Under the pieces are notes generated by a model that was not told the DNA's origin, did no database searches, and worked only from the letters and a program-made list of their open reading frames with translations. A stretch of 6,858 nt of DNA from a bacterium (GTDB lineage Bacteria; Ratteibacteria; UBA8468; B48-G9; JAFGKM01). The stretch spans positions 1-6,858 of the forward strand of contig DAOOVW010000063.1 in assembly GCA_035370465.1 (NCBI GenBank). Reading direction: 5' to 3'. Below are positions 1 through 6,046 of this stretch, piece by piece. Position 1 is the stretch's first letter. Each line of letters begins with the position of its first letter. The position numbers and the translations under genes were made by a program.

Positions 1-85
1 GATTTACCTATACCTGAATATAATACATAGTTATAAAAAACGGGATTTTAGGTTATACATCACCTTTTTTCTGTCAGGATATAAA

Positions 86-100
86 TTTGACAATGTCAAA
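86..100. promoter_or_regulatory. palindromic candidate operator over the -35 box
   Basis: TTTGACAATGTCAAA is a 15-base inverted repeat with seven-base perfect arms (TTTGACA/TGTCAAA) around one central base. Its left arm contains the complete -35 hexamer of the operon promoter, so a dimeric regulator bound here would block RNA polymerase. The arms are too close to form an RNA hairpin, and the site lies upstream of the predicted transcription start, which favours a DNA-binding site. No regulator gene is in the window, so the binding protein is unknown. Confidence 0.45.
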
Positions 101-115
101 AAGATAAAATAAAAT
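87..115 (+). promoter_or_regulatory. sigma70-type promoter of the isomerase/URO-D operon
   Basis: A perfect -35 hexamer TTGACA (87-92) is followed after exactly 17 bases by TAAAAT (110-115), which matches the -10 consensus at five of six positions. Transcription would start near 122, leaving a leader of about 30 bases that contains GGAGG (143-147) five bases before the ATG at 153. The -35 sits inside the palindrome at 86-100. The placement fits the first gene of a two-gene operon. This is read directly from the sequence; activity is inferred. Confidence 0.75.
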
Positions 116-152
116 TTAATTAAAATTAACAAGCAAAATACTGGAGGAAAAA

Positions 153-977
153 ATGAAAAAGAGTGTAAATATAGGTGTAATAGGTAGTATGGATTTTGAA
201 AAAGGGCTTTCAATAATTAAAGATGCTGGTTTTGATGCAGTTGAATTAAATTTAAGTGGTGTTTTAAGTATGGAAAGTTCGGAAGAAGAAGTAAAAAAAG
301 TAAAAGAAAAAGTGAATTCAAAAGGACTTGAAATAGCAAGTTTACTTGCAGGTGCTTTCTGGCAATTTCCATTGACAAGTGATAACCAGCAGAAAAGACA
401 GTCAGGAGAAAAACTTCTTTTAAAAAGTATAGAAATATGTAAATATCTTGAAACAGATGCAGTTCTTGTTGTTCCTGGTGTAGTTGGAACTGTATGGGAA
501 AGTGAAGAGAGAGTTAAATATGATATTGCATATAAAAGAAGTCAGGAATCAATAAAAAAGTGCGTTGAATTAGCAGAAAAAAATAATATTTATATATGTG
601 TTGAAAATGTGTGGAATAAATTTCTTTTAAGTCCTCTTGAAATGAAAAATTTTGTTGAGGAAATTGGTTCTGAATATGTTGGTGTTTATTTTGATGTAGG
701 GAATATTTTAACTATAGGATATCCAGAAGATTGGATAAGAATACTCGGGGAAAAAATAAAAAGGATTCATCTTAAGGACTTCAAATTAAGCGTAGGAAAT
801 ATCAATGGTTTCTGTAATCTTCTTGAAGGAGATGTTAACTGGAAAGAAGTTATAAGTGCTTTAAGGGAAATAAAATATGATGGTTATTTAACTGCTGAAT
901 ATGGACCATATAAATTTTTCCCTGAGACAATAATTTATAATTTATCCCTTGCAATTGATAAAATTATTGGAGGGTGA
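153..977 (+). CDS. sugar phosphate isomerase/epimerase (AP endonuclease 2-like TIM barrel)
   Basis: This 274-residue cytosolic protein belongs to the xylose-isomerase-like TIM-barrel family (Pfam AP_endonuc_2), whose members isomerise or epimerise ketoses, sugar phosphates and inositol derivatives with a divalent metal. The barrel strands are recognisable: FDAVELN (27-33), AVLVVPG (103-109), IYICVEN (146-152), VGVYFDVGN (176-184), IKRIHLKDF (202-210) and YLTAEYG (245-251). The expected metal and catalytic residues are all present as Glu151, Asp181, His206 and Glu249, and the family GDV-W loop is GDVNW (226-230). The length is normal for the family. The start is fixed by GGAGG five bases upstream. 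It is followed five bases later by the URO-D-family gene, so the two are surely co-transcribed. The family is secure; the sugar substrate cannot be told from sequence alone. D-tagatose/ribulose-phosphate 3-epimerase or hydroxypyruvate isomerase-like activities are possible. Confidence 0.88.
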   Translation: MKKSVNIGVIGSMDFEKGLSIIKDAGFDAVELNLSGVLSMESSEEEVKKVKEKVNSKGLEIASLLAGAFWQFPLTSDNQQKRQSGEKLLLKSIEICKYLETDAVLVVPGVVGTVWESEERVKYDIAYKRSQESIKKCVELAEKNNIYICVENVWNKFLLSPLEMKNFVEEIGSEYVGVYFDVGNILTIGYPEDWIRILGEKIKRIHLKDFKLSVGNINGFCNLLEGDVNWKEVISALREIKYDGYLTAEYGPYKFFPETIIYNLSLAIDKIIGG

Positions 978-985
978 AATAGTTG
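969..985 (+). promoter_or_regulatory. ribosome binding site deciding a TTG start
   Basis: GGAGGG (969-974) forms the last two glycine codons of the isomerase gene and also serves as the Shine-Dalgarno of the next gene. The upstream stop TGA (975-977) and the TTG start (983-985) follow at suitable spacing. This supports TTG as the true start and implies translational coupling of the two proteins. Confidence 0.7.
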
Positions 986-2125
986 ACATCAAAAGAAAGA
1001 ATTTATGATGTTCTTTTGGGGAGAATTCCTGATAGAGTTCCTGTTTCTCTTTATAAAATAGACCCATTTGATGAAAACTCATTCTGGGCACAACATAAAA
1101 GTTTTTCTAAATTATTAGAGACAGCAAGAAATTTACAAGATACATTTTTCTTTTATAAGTTAAAGACAGGGTTTTTCTTTTCCTCTCCTGAATTACTTGA
1201 AATTAAAGTAGAAGAATATCAGGATACTCCTATTTCAAAAACAATTAAAATTACTGTTATTACTGAATTAGGTCCTTTAACAAGAATTGCAAGAACATCA
1301 AATATGAGTATGCACCAATGGGTTCAAAAACCATGGATTGAAAGCGAAAAAGATATACATAAATTTTTATCTCTTCCATATTCTCCTTATACACCTGATA
1401 TAAGTGAATTTTATAAATTACAAGAGAAAATAGGAGATAAAGGTATAATTGTAGTTGCTTTACCTGACCCACTTGGAGTTGTTGGTTTTCTTTTTGCCCC
1501 TGGTGATTTTTCAAAATTTGCTATAGATTACCCTGACCTTATTCATAAACTTCTTGATAAAATTTATGAGAGATTAATAAACATATATACTTTCATATCA
1601 AAAAATGTTGAAAATGTGATAATAAGAATAAGAGGAGCAGAATATGCAACTCCACCGATACTTCCAGAAGAATATTTTAATATAAAAAAGGCATTTTGGG
1701 ATTTTGTTATTAGATATGATACCAATCTTATTGAAATTCTTAAAAAGGGTAAAAAAAATTATATATGTTACCACTGGCATGACCATATTGATGATTTAAT
1801 TAGTTATGTTATGAAATTGGGGATACATATAATAGAACCAATATCAAATACTTTTGAGAAACCAAATTTTATTTTAAAAATAAGAAAAATAGTTGGTGAT
1901 GAAGTTGTGATTATGGGTGGAGTAGATGCAATTGATATGGAGTTTAAAACACCTGAAGAAATTACTCAATTGGTAAAAGAAACCATAATTCAGGGAGGTA
2001 GAAAAGGAAGATTTATTTTAATTCCATCCGATATACCTGAATCAGCCCCATTAACTCCTGAACTTGAAAGAAATTATATTACTTTTTTACAGGCAGCAAT
2101 ACAGTATGGAAAATATCCTCTTTAA
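983..2125 (+). CDS. uroporphyrinogen decarboxylase (URO-D) family protein, likely methyltransferase-like
   Basis: This 380-residue protein has the URO-D superfamily layout. An N-terminal SKERIYDVLLGRIPDRVPV stretch (3-21) matches the usual opening of these proteins. It is followed by RGAEYATPPILPEEYF (217-232), a His-rich HWHDH strand (264-268) where relatives carry HxCG or HxHG, IIEPIS (283-288), GGVDA (312-316) and a C-terminal IPESAPLTPE segment (351-360). True HemE is shorter and carries conserved heme-pathway motifs not seen here. Relatives of this divergent type include corrinoid-dependent methyltransferases such as MtbA/CmuA, so transfer of a methyl group is the best guess. No corrinoid protein or reductive activator is in the window. 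The start is TTG: GGAGGG (969-974) lies eight bases upstream, and no ATG fits nearby. It is the second gene of the operon, and it converges on the amidohydrolase gene with six bases between stops. Confidence 0.85.
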   Translation: MTSKERIYDVLLGRIPDRVPVSLYKIDPFDENSFWAQHKSFSKLLETARNLQDTFFFYKLKTGFFFSSPELLEIKVEEYQDTPISKTIKITVITELGPLTRIARTSNMSMHQWVQKPWIESEKDIHKFLSLPYSPYTPDISEFYKLQEKIGDKGIIVVALPDPLGVVGFLFAPGDFSKFAIDYPDLIHKLLDKIYERLINIYTFISKNVENVIIRIRGAEYATPPILPEEYFNIKKAFWDFVIRYDTNLIEILKKGKKNYICYHWHDHIDDLISYVMKLGIHIIEPISNTFEKPNFILKIRKIVGDEVVIMGGVDAIDMEFKTPEEITQLVKETIIQGGRKGRFILIPSDIPESAPLTPELERNYITFLQAAIQYGKYPL

Positions 2126-2131
2126 TAGAAT

Positions 2132-2926
2132 TTATAATTGGAGCAGTTTAGAAGCATTATTATAAAATATCATTTCTTCAAGTTTAGAAGATAGTTTTAA
2201 TTTCTTTAAGTTTTCTATTGTTTCACCCTGGTCTGCCCATGGTGAATCAGTCCCAAAAAGTATATATTCAGGTGGATGATTTAAAATAATTCTTTTTGCC
2301 TTGTCTTCGTCTAAAAATTGTAGAGAAAAAGATATTTCCATATAGATTTCTTTTCCAACTATAAATTTTTCAACTTCATCCCACATTTCCCAGGCACCAA
2401 GATGAGTAGTTACAAGTTTTAGAGAGGGAAATGCATTTTTAATTTTTATAATTTTTTCAGGGTCTGCTTTTCTTATCCTCTCAAATGCAAAATCAAAACC
2501 AGTATGTGAAACAAGAATCAAATCAACTTCTTCAATTTTCGCATAAATATCAAACATTTTTTTATCATCTAAATTGAAATTCTGGTAATATGGATGTAAT
2601 TTTATTCCTTTAAAATTATTTTTTTTAATTTCATCAAGTATTTTTTCCCACTCTTTATCATCTGGATGAAAAGAAAGGAATGGTATTATTCTTTCATTTC
2701 TAATTTCTTTTGACCAGTTTAAAATTGAGTTATATTGAGATACCTTTGTCGCAATTGAACAAATAACACTTTTATCAATTTTATATTTATCCATTGAACT
2801 AAGTAGACTTTTTATTTTTCCATCATGTCTTGCCTTTATCCCACCCTCTTTTTCAAGTAAAGGTATTGCTTTTTCTGCAACAACATCTGGAAAAGCATGG
2901 GTATGAAAATCAATAATTTTACTCAT
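2132..2926 (-). CDS. amidohydrolase-2 family metal-dependent hydrolase
   Basis: This 264-residue protein is a TIM-barrel amidohydrolase (Pfam Amidohydro_2), a family that hydrolyses lactones and amides or decarboxylates aromatic acids with one bound metal. The full set of signature residues can be read: the HTH motif (His8, His10) after strand 1, GIKLHPYYQ (107-115), SHTGF with His141, TTHLG with His175, and GTDSPW with Asp227. There is no signal peptide, so it is cytosolic. The length is normal for compact members. The ATG overlaps the end of the upstream SGNH gene by eight bases (ATGAGTAA). No Shine-Dalgarno is visible in the A/T-only stretch before it, so translation probably depends on ribosomes finishing the SGNH gene. 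That coupling suggests both enzymes act on the same material. The substrate is unknown; a lactonase or a decarboxylase are the main options. Confidence 0.85.
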   Translation of the reverse strand: MSKIIDFHTHAFPDVVAEKAIPLLEKEGGIKARHDGKIKSLLSSMDKYKIDKSVICSIATKVSQYNSILNWSKEIRNERIIPFLSFHPDDKEWEKILDEIKKNNFKGIKLHPYYQNFNLDDKKMFDIYAKIEEVDLILVSHTGFDFAFERIRKADPEKIIKIKNAFPSLKLVTTHLGAWEMWDEVEKFIVGKEIYMEISFSLQFLDEDKAKRIILNHPPEYILFGTDSPWADQGETIENLKKLKLSSKLEEMIFYNNASKLLQL

Positions 2927-3572
2927 TTTTAAAAATTTTTAAAATTTCATTTGCAATTATTGTATGTCCTGTTTGATTTGGATGAACTGGTTCTGGTGCA
3001 AATGTCTCACTTTCTCTATATTCAAGATGATGTTGGAAAATTCTATGTAAGTTTATTAAATATGTTTTATATTTATTACTCATTTCCTGAACAATTTGAA
3101 TATAATTTTCAATTTCTTTTAAAACAGTTCCTCTAAAACTATCTGTTTTATCTATTGTTATATAAAATGGTTCCATTAAAATTATTTTACAATCAAGTTT
3201 TTCAACTGTTCTTTGCAAAATATTGTTGTACCATTTTCTAAAACTTTCAGGTATATATTCTTCCAATAATTCATTTTTTCCTAAAACTCTATGAAGGTCA
3301 TTTATTCCTATTAAAATAGTTAAAATATCTGGCTTATTATAAATAACATCATCTTCCCATCTATTATGAAGGTCTAAAACTGTATTTCCCCCTATTCCTT
3401 TATTTATTATTTCAAACTTTTTTTCTGGAAAAGTTGAAATTAAAAGGTCTCTAAAAATCCTGACATAACCATTTCCATAAGGATAAAATGCATCTCTTCT
3501 TCCACAATCTGTAATACTATCCCCAATACAAAGAATTTTATTTACTTCCCCTTCTTTTAATAATTTCTCCAT
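2919..3572 (-). CDS. SGNH/GDSL-family hydrolase, cytosolic
   Basis: This 217-residue protein is an SGNH hydrolase, the fold of many acyl and acetyl esterases including carbohydrate deacetylases. Block I is IGDSITDCGR (16-25) with nucleophile Ser19. Block II is KGIGGNT (58-64) with the oxyanion glycine. Block III is IGIND (88-92) with Asn91. Block V is PEPVHPNQTGH (193-203) with catalytic His197. The usual Asp three residues before that His is replaced by Glu194. No signal peptide or membrane segment is present, so it should act on imported, intracellular esters. The start is supported by AAGGAG five bases before the ATG and by a promoter in the divergent gap. It is the first gene of an operon with the amidohydrolase, overlapping it by eight bases. 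The family is secure and deacetylation of sugars is plausible; the exact substrate is unknown. Confidence 0.87.
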   Translation of the reverse strand: MEKLLKEGEVNKILCIGDSITDCGRRDAFYPYGNGYVRIFRDLLISTFPEKKFEIINKGIGGNTVLDLHNRWEDDVIYNKPDILTILIGINDLHRVLGKNELLEEYIPESFRKWYNNILQRTVEKLDCKIILMEPFYITIDKTDSFRGTVLKEIENYIQIVQEMSNKYKTYLINLHRIFQHHLEYRESETFAPEPVHPNQTGHTIIANEILKIFKNE

Positions 3573-3582
3573 TTTTTCTCCT

Positions 3583-3611
3583 TTTAAAATTTTTTGTTTT
3601 TAAAGTATAAT
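3583..3611 (+). promoter_or_regulatory. sigma70-type promoter of the HAD phosphatase
   Basis: A perfect TATAAT (3606-3611) is preceded at 17 bases by TTTAAA (3583-3588), a four-of-six match to the -35. The predicted start of transcription, about 3618, is only some seven bases before the ATG at 3625. The message would be almost leaderless, and only a weak AAGAAG precedes the start codon. The surrounding GTATAATAC is itself nearly symmetrical and also contains the opposing -10. Confidence 0.6.
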
Positions 3612-3631
3612 ACAAAGAAGAAAAATGTCAA
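3604..3631 (-). promoter_or_regulatory. sigma70-type promoter of the SGNH/amidohydrolase operon
   Basis: On the minus strand TTGACA (3631-3626) is followed after 16 bases by TATACT (3609-3604). Transcription would begin near 3597 and give a leader of about 25 bases with the AAGGAG ribosome site. The -35 lies inside the first three codons of the divergent phosphatase gene, and the -10 overlaps that gene's own -10 by four bases. Confidence 0.65.
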
Positions 3632-4458
3632 AAATAAAATTAATAGCGGTTGACCTTGATGGAACCTTGCTTACTGATAAAAGAGAAATCCATAGAAAAA
3701 ACAAATATTACTTAAAAATATTCTCAAAAAAAGGTGGAATTGTTGTTCTTTCTTCAGGGAGAATGAGTAATAGTGTTTCTCCATTTTCTGATAAATTGGG
3801 AATTGATTGTCCTTTAATTGTTTATAATGGAGCAATGGCAAGATTAAAAAAAAGTGAAAACAGAAAAATAATATTTCATAAACCACTTCCTTCAAAATAT
3901 TCTGATTATATAATTGACTATTGTCTTAAAAATAAATTCCTTCTTAATTTTTACATAAATGATAAACTCTATTCTCAAAATGACCCCGGGTTAAAAAAAT
4001 ATGCTCTTATTTACTCAACTCAAACTAATTCAAAATATACATTCCTTGATAACCTTGCAAAACTAAAAGGAAAAAGTCCAACAAAACTTATTCTCATAAC
4101 TGATAGTAAAAATAAAGATATTGAAAGAACAAGGGACTATCAATATAAATTTTTCAAAAGAATTTTCAAAGATAAATTAAAAATTGTCAGAACAAATCCT
4201 GAATATCTTGAATTTATGAATAAAAATGTTGATAAATCAGTTGCCCTAAAAAAAATTGCTCAATATTATAAAGTTAAAAAGGAAGAAATTATTTCATTTG
4301 GAGATGGAGAAAATGATATTGAAATGATGTGTCTTTGTAGATTTTCTGTCTCTCCCTCAAATGCAAAAGAAGATGTAAAGAAAATTGCAACCATTTCTTT
4401 AAAATATTCCAATAATGATGGATTTATAGGTGAATTTTTAAAGATATTAGATTTCTAA
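3625..4458 (+). CDS. HAD-IIB (Cof-type) phosphatase
   Basis: This 277-residue protein is a haloacid dehalogenase-superfamily hydrolase of the Cof/IIB class, which dephosphorylates sugar phosphates, nucleotides or flavin-type phosphates with Mg2+. Motif I is DLDGTLL (10-16), with nucleophile Asp10 and acid/base Asp12. Motif II is SSGR (43-46). Motif III is Lys204 in VDKSVALKKIA. Motif IV is FGDGENDIEMM (225-235), with the acidic Mg2+ ligands. The segment between about 85 and 190 is the C2 cap that selects substrate. The usual VAMGNA segment is SPSNA (243-247), a variant that may reflect a different substrate subgroup. The length is typical. The gene stands alone, diverging from the SGNH operon and overlapping the oxidase gene tail-to-tail by 12 bases. 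Lys/Asn content is high, in line with the AT-rich genome. The family is certain; the substrate is not. Confidence 0.9.
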   Translation: MSKIKLIAVDLDGTLLTDKREIHRKNKYYLKIFSKKGGIVVLSSGRMSNSVSPFSDKLGIDCPLIVYNGAMARLKKSENRKIIFHKPLPSKYSDYIIDYCLKNKFLLNFYINDKLYSQNDPGLKKYALIYSTQTNSKYTFLDNLAKLKGKSPTKLILITDSKNKDIERTRDYQYKFFKRIFKDKLKIVRTNPEYLEFMNKNVDKSVALKKIAQYYKVKKEEIISFGDGENDIEMMCLCRFSVSPSNAKEDVKKIATISLKYSNNDGFIGEFLKILDF

Positions 4459-5880
4459 TAAATATTCCTTAGGAAAAATATTATCAAGAGAAAGAATACA
4501 TGCAGGGTCAAAAATTTTTTTAATTCTTACCATATCTAATATTCCTCTTTTCCCATACATAATTTCAAGGTATTTATGTTTTAATTTCCCTATTCCGTGT
4601 TCAGCAAAACCAGTTCCTCCAAAAGAAACTGCCTTTTTTACTGCTTCTTCATAAATTCTCCATGCTTTTTCTTTTTGTTTTTCATCTTTTGGAAAAAGAT
4701 TAAAATGAAGATGGTTTTCTCCAATATGCCCAAAGAGTATCATATGAAGGTCAGTGTTTTGTTTTATAATTTCTGTATAAAAATTATACATCAAAGGAAA
4801 TTTATCTTCTGGAACTGCGGCATCTACTGCAACTTTTACACTTCCGATTTTTTTAAAATATGCATTAACATTATCAGGTAATCTATGTCTAAAATCAATT
4901 AGTTTTTCATAATTTTGTTTATCTTCCCCTATCATTGTCTCAACAACTTTTATTTCCTCTGCTATTTCAGCCCATCTTTCCATTTTTTCAATTTCTGAAA
5001 CTCCTTCACAATAAATTGCACAGGTATTGTCAGGAATTTCAGGAAAATCACTTTTTAAAAACTCAAGTGCTTTTGAATCGAAAAATTCTAAAGAAAAAAG
5101 TTGTAAAAATTCCTTTTCACTTTTTATTTTTTTTATAATTTCTGGTATGTTTTCTTTATTGCCAACAAATAAAACTATTATAAATCTTTCAGGTAATTTT
5201 TCTATTAAAGAAACATCAATTTCTGTAATTATTCCAAGTGTCCCTTCTGAACCAATTAAAAGGTCAATCCCATCCATTCCCTTTTGTGAGTAATATCCAG
5301 CAGAACATTTTACATCAGGAGTTCTGTAAGAAGGCAAAGGTATTTTAAAACATCCATAATCAATAAAGTTGTCTTTTTCAAAAACATCCCCTCTTTTAAT
5401 TTCAAATATTTCTCCATTACTTCTTATCATTCTTATTTTTTTAACATATTTCCTTGTGGGACCAAATCTGAAACTATATTCCCCTGATGCATTGGTTGCA
5501 ATATTACCTCCTATAAAAGCAGTTCTTTCTGTCGGAAATGGTGGGTAAAAAAGAGAATATTTATCTAATTCCTTTAAAAATTCATCAACAATAACTCCTG
5601 CAGAAAGACATGCTGTTTTATTTTCTTTATTTATAAATTTAATTTTATTAAATTTTTCAAGAGAAATTATCCCTCCCTCAACAGGTATTCTTCCACCTAC
5701 TGTTCCTGTTCCACCACCAGAAATTGTTAATGGAAATTTATTTTTACTGCTTTCTTTTAAAATAGATACAATTTCATCTTCATTTTCAGGTATAAAAACA
5801 ACTTCTGCTTTTCCACCTTTAAAATTTGAAGAGTCCTCTAAATAAGAAATTATTTCCTCTCTGTCTTTTTTTACTATCAT
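4447..5880 (-). CDS. FAD-linked 2-hydroxyacid oxidase/dehydrogenase (GlcD/D-lactate dehydrogenase type)
   Basis: This 477-residue flavoprotein matches glycolate oxidase subunit GlcD and D-lactate/D-2-hydroxyglutarate dehydrogenases, which oxidise 2-hydroxy acids to 2-oxo acids. The N-terminal PCMH-type FAD domain has SGGGTGTVGGRIP (54-66), IGGNIATNASGEY (123-135) and GSEGTLGIITEID (210-222). The C-terminal FAD-oxidase domain carries GHIGENHLHFN (384-394) and EHGIG (427-431), which supply the likely metal ligands His385, His392 and Glu427. It ends with the FDPACILSLDNIFP stretch. The length is normal and complete. The ATG has AGGAAG (5891-5886) five bases upstream. No GlcE, GlcF or other iron-sulfur partner is adjacent, so the electron acceptor is unknown. 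The 3' end overlaps the phosphatase gene by 12 bases. The hydroxyacid substrate cannot be assigned from sequence. Confidence 0.9.
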   Translation of the reverse strand: MIVKKDREEIISYLEDSSNFKGGKAEVVFIPENEDEIVSILKESSKNKFPLTISGGGTGTVGGRIPVEGGIISLEKFNKIKFINKENKTACLSAGVIVDEFLKELDKYSLFYPPFPTERTAFIGGNIATNASGEYSFRFGPTRKYVKKIRMIRSNGEIFEIKRGDVFEKDNFIDYGCFKIPLPSYRTPDVKCSAGYYSQKGMDGIDLLIGSEGTLGIITEIDVSLIEKLPERFIIVLFVGNKENIPEIIKKIKSEKEFLQLFSLEFFDSKALEFLKSDFPEIPDNTCAIYCEGVSEIEKMERWAEIAEEIKVVETMIGEDKQNYEKLIDFRHRLPDNVNAYFKKIGSVKVAVDAAVPEDKFPLMYNFYTEIIKQNTDLHMILFGHIGENHLHFNLFPKDEKQKEKAWRIYEEAVKKAVSFGGTGFAEHGIGKLKHKYLEIMYGKRGILDMVRIKKIFDPACILSLDNIFPKEYLLEI

Positions 5881-6046
5881 TTTTTCTTCCTGTGTTAAAA
5901 TTTGGTACTGCCAAAATTGGTTATAGCTTTTATAATGCTTTTATTTATCTTTTAATGCTTTTATATGTCTTTATATCCCTGCCCTTTTTTATCTATTTTT
6001 TGACACTACCTTTAAAATGTTCAAGTTTTACACTCATAATCTCCTG
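5881..6046. other. A/T-rich upstream region of the oxidase with phased T-tracts
   Basis: This 166-base spacer lies between the oxidase start and the end of the decayed gene. On the + strand, CTTT(T) runs begin at 5927, 5938, 5949, 5958 and 5969, spaced about one helical turn apart. Longer T-runs follow at 5985-5990 and 5996-6001. Phased A/T tracts usually bend DNA. Next to AGGAG (6045-6041, minus strand) a 14-codon reading frame, MSVKLEHFKGSVKK (6037-5993), opens and stops; it may be the leftover start of another gene. No convincing -35/-10 pair for the oxidase was found here. Confidence 0.45.
5901..5915. promoter_or_regulatory. inverted repeat in the oxidase leader
   Basis: TTTGG-TACTG-CCAAA has five-base perfect arms around a five-base centre, ending 20 bases upstream of the oxidase ATG. 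It could be a dimer-type operator, or a small RNA hairpin just before the ribosome binding site. It is short, so chance is a real alternative in such A/T-rich sequence. Confidence 0.3.

Noticed and set aside
1..30. Possible 3' end of an upstream + strand gene (reads DLPIPEYNT then TAG).
   Set aside because: Ten codons are too few to tell a gene tail from chance, and no further evidence is available at the window edge.
50..70. AGGT...ACCT followed by six T residues, resembling a terminator upstream of the first promoter.
   Set aside because: The stem is only four base pairs with an eight-base loop; too weak to call an intrinsic terminator.
31..213. Minus-strand reading frame of 60 codons over the promoter and start of the first gene.
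   Set aside because: It overlaps a strong promoter and a well-supported gene start, is dominated by Phe/Leu/Tyr as expected for the antisense of A-rich DNA, and has no family resemblance.
983..2125. Annotation as hemE (heme biosynthesis).
   Set aside because: The protein is a divergent URO-D-family member, longer than HemE, in a sugar-catabolism setting, and no other heme gene is nearby.
4597..5293. Several plus-strand frames of 67-94 codons antisense to the oxidase gene.
   Set aside because: They are Phe/Ser/Lys-rich shadows of a conserved flavoprotein gene with no ribosome sites or recognisable domains.
5993..6037. A 14-codon frame after AGGAG as a small gene.
   Set aside because: The spacing from AGGAG to ATG is only three bases and the peptide stops after 14 residues; more likely remnant sequence, mentioned under the spacer.
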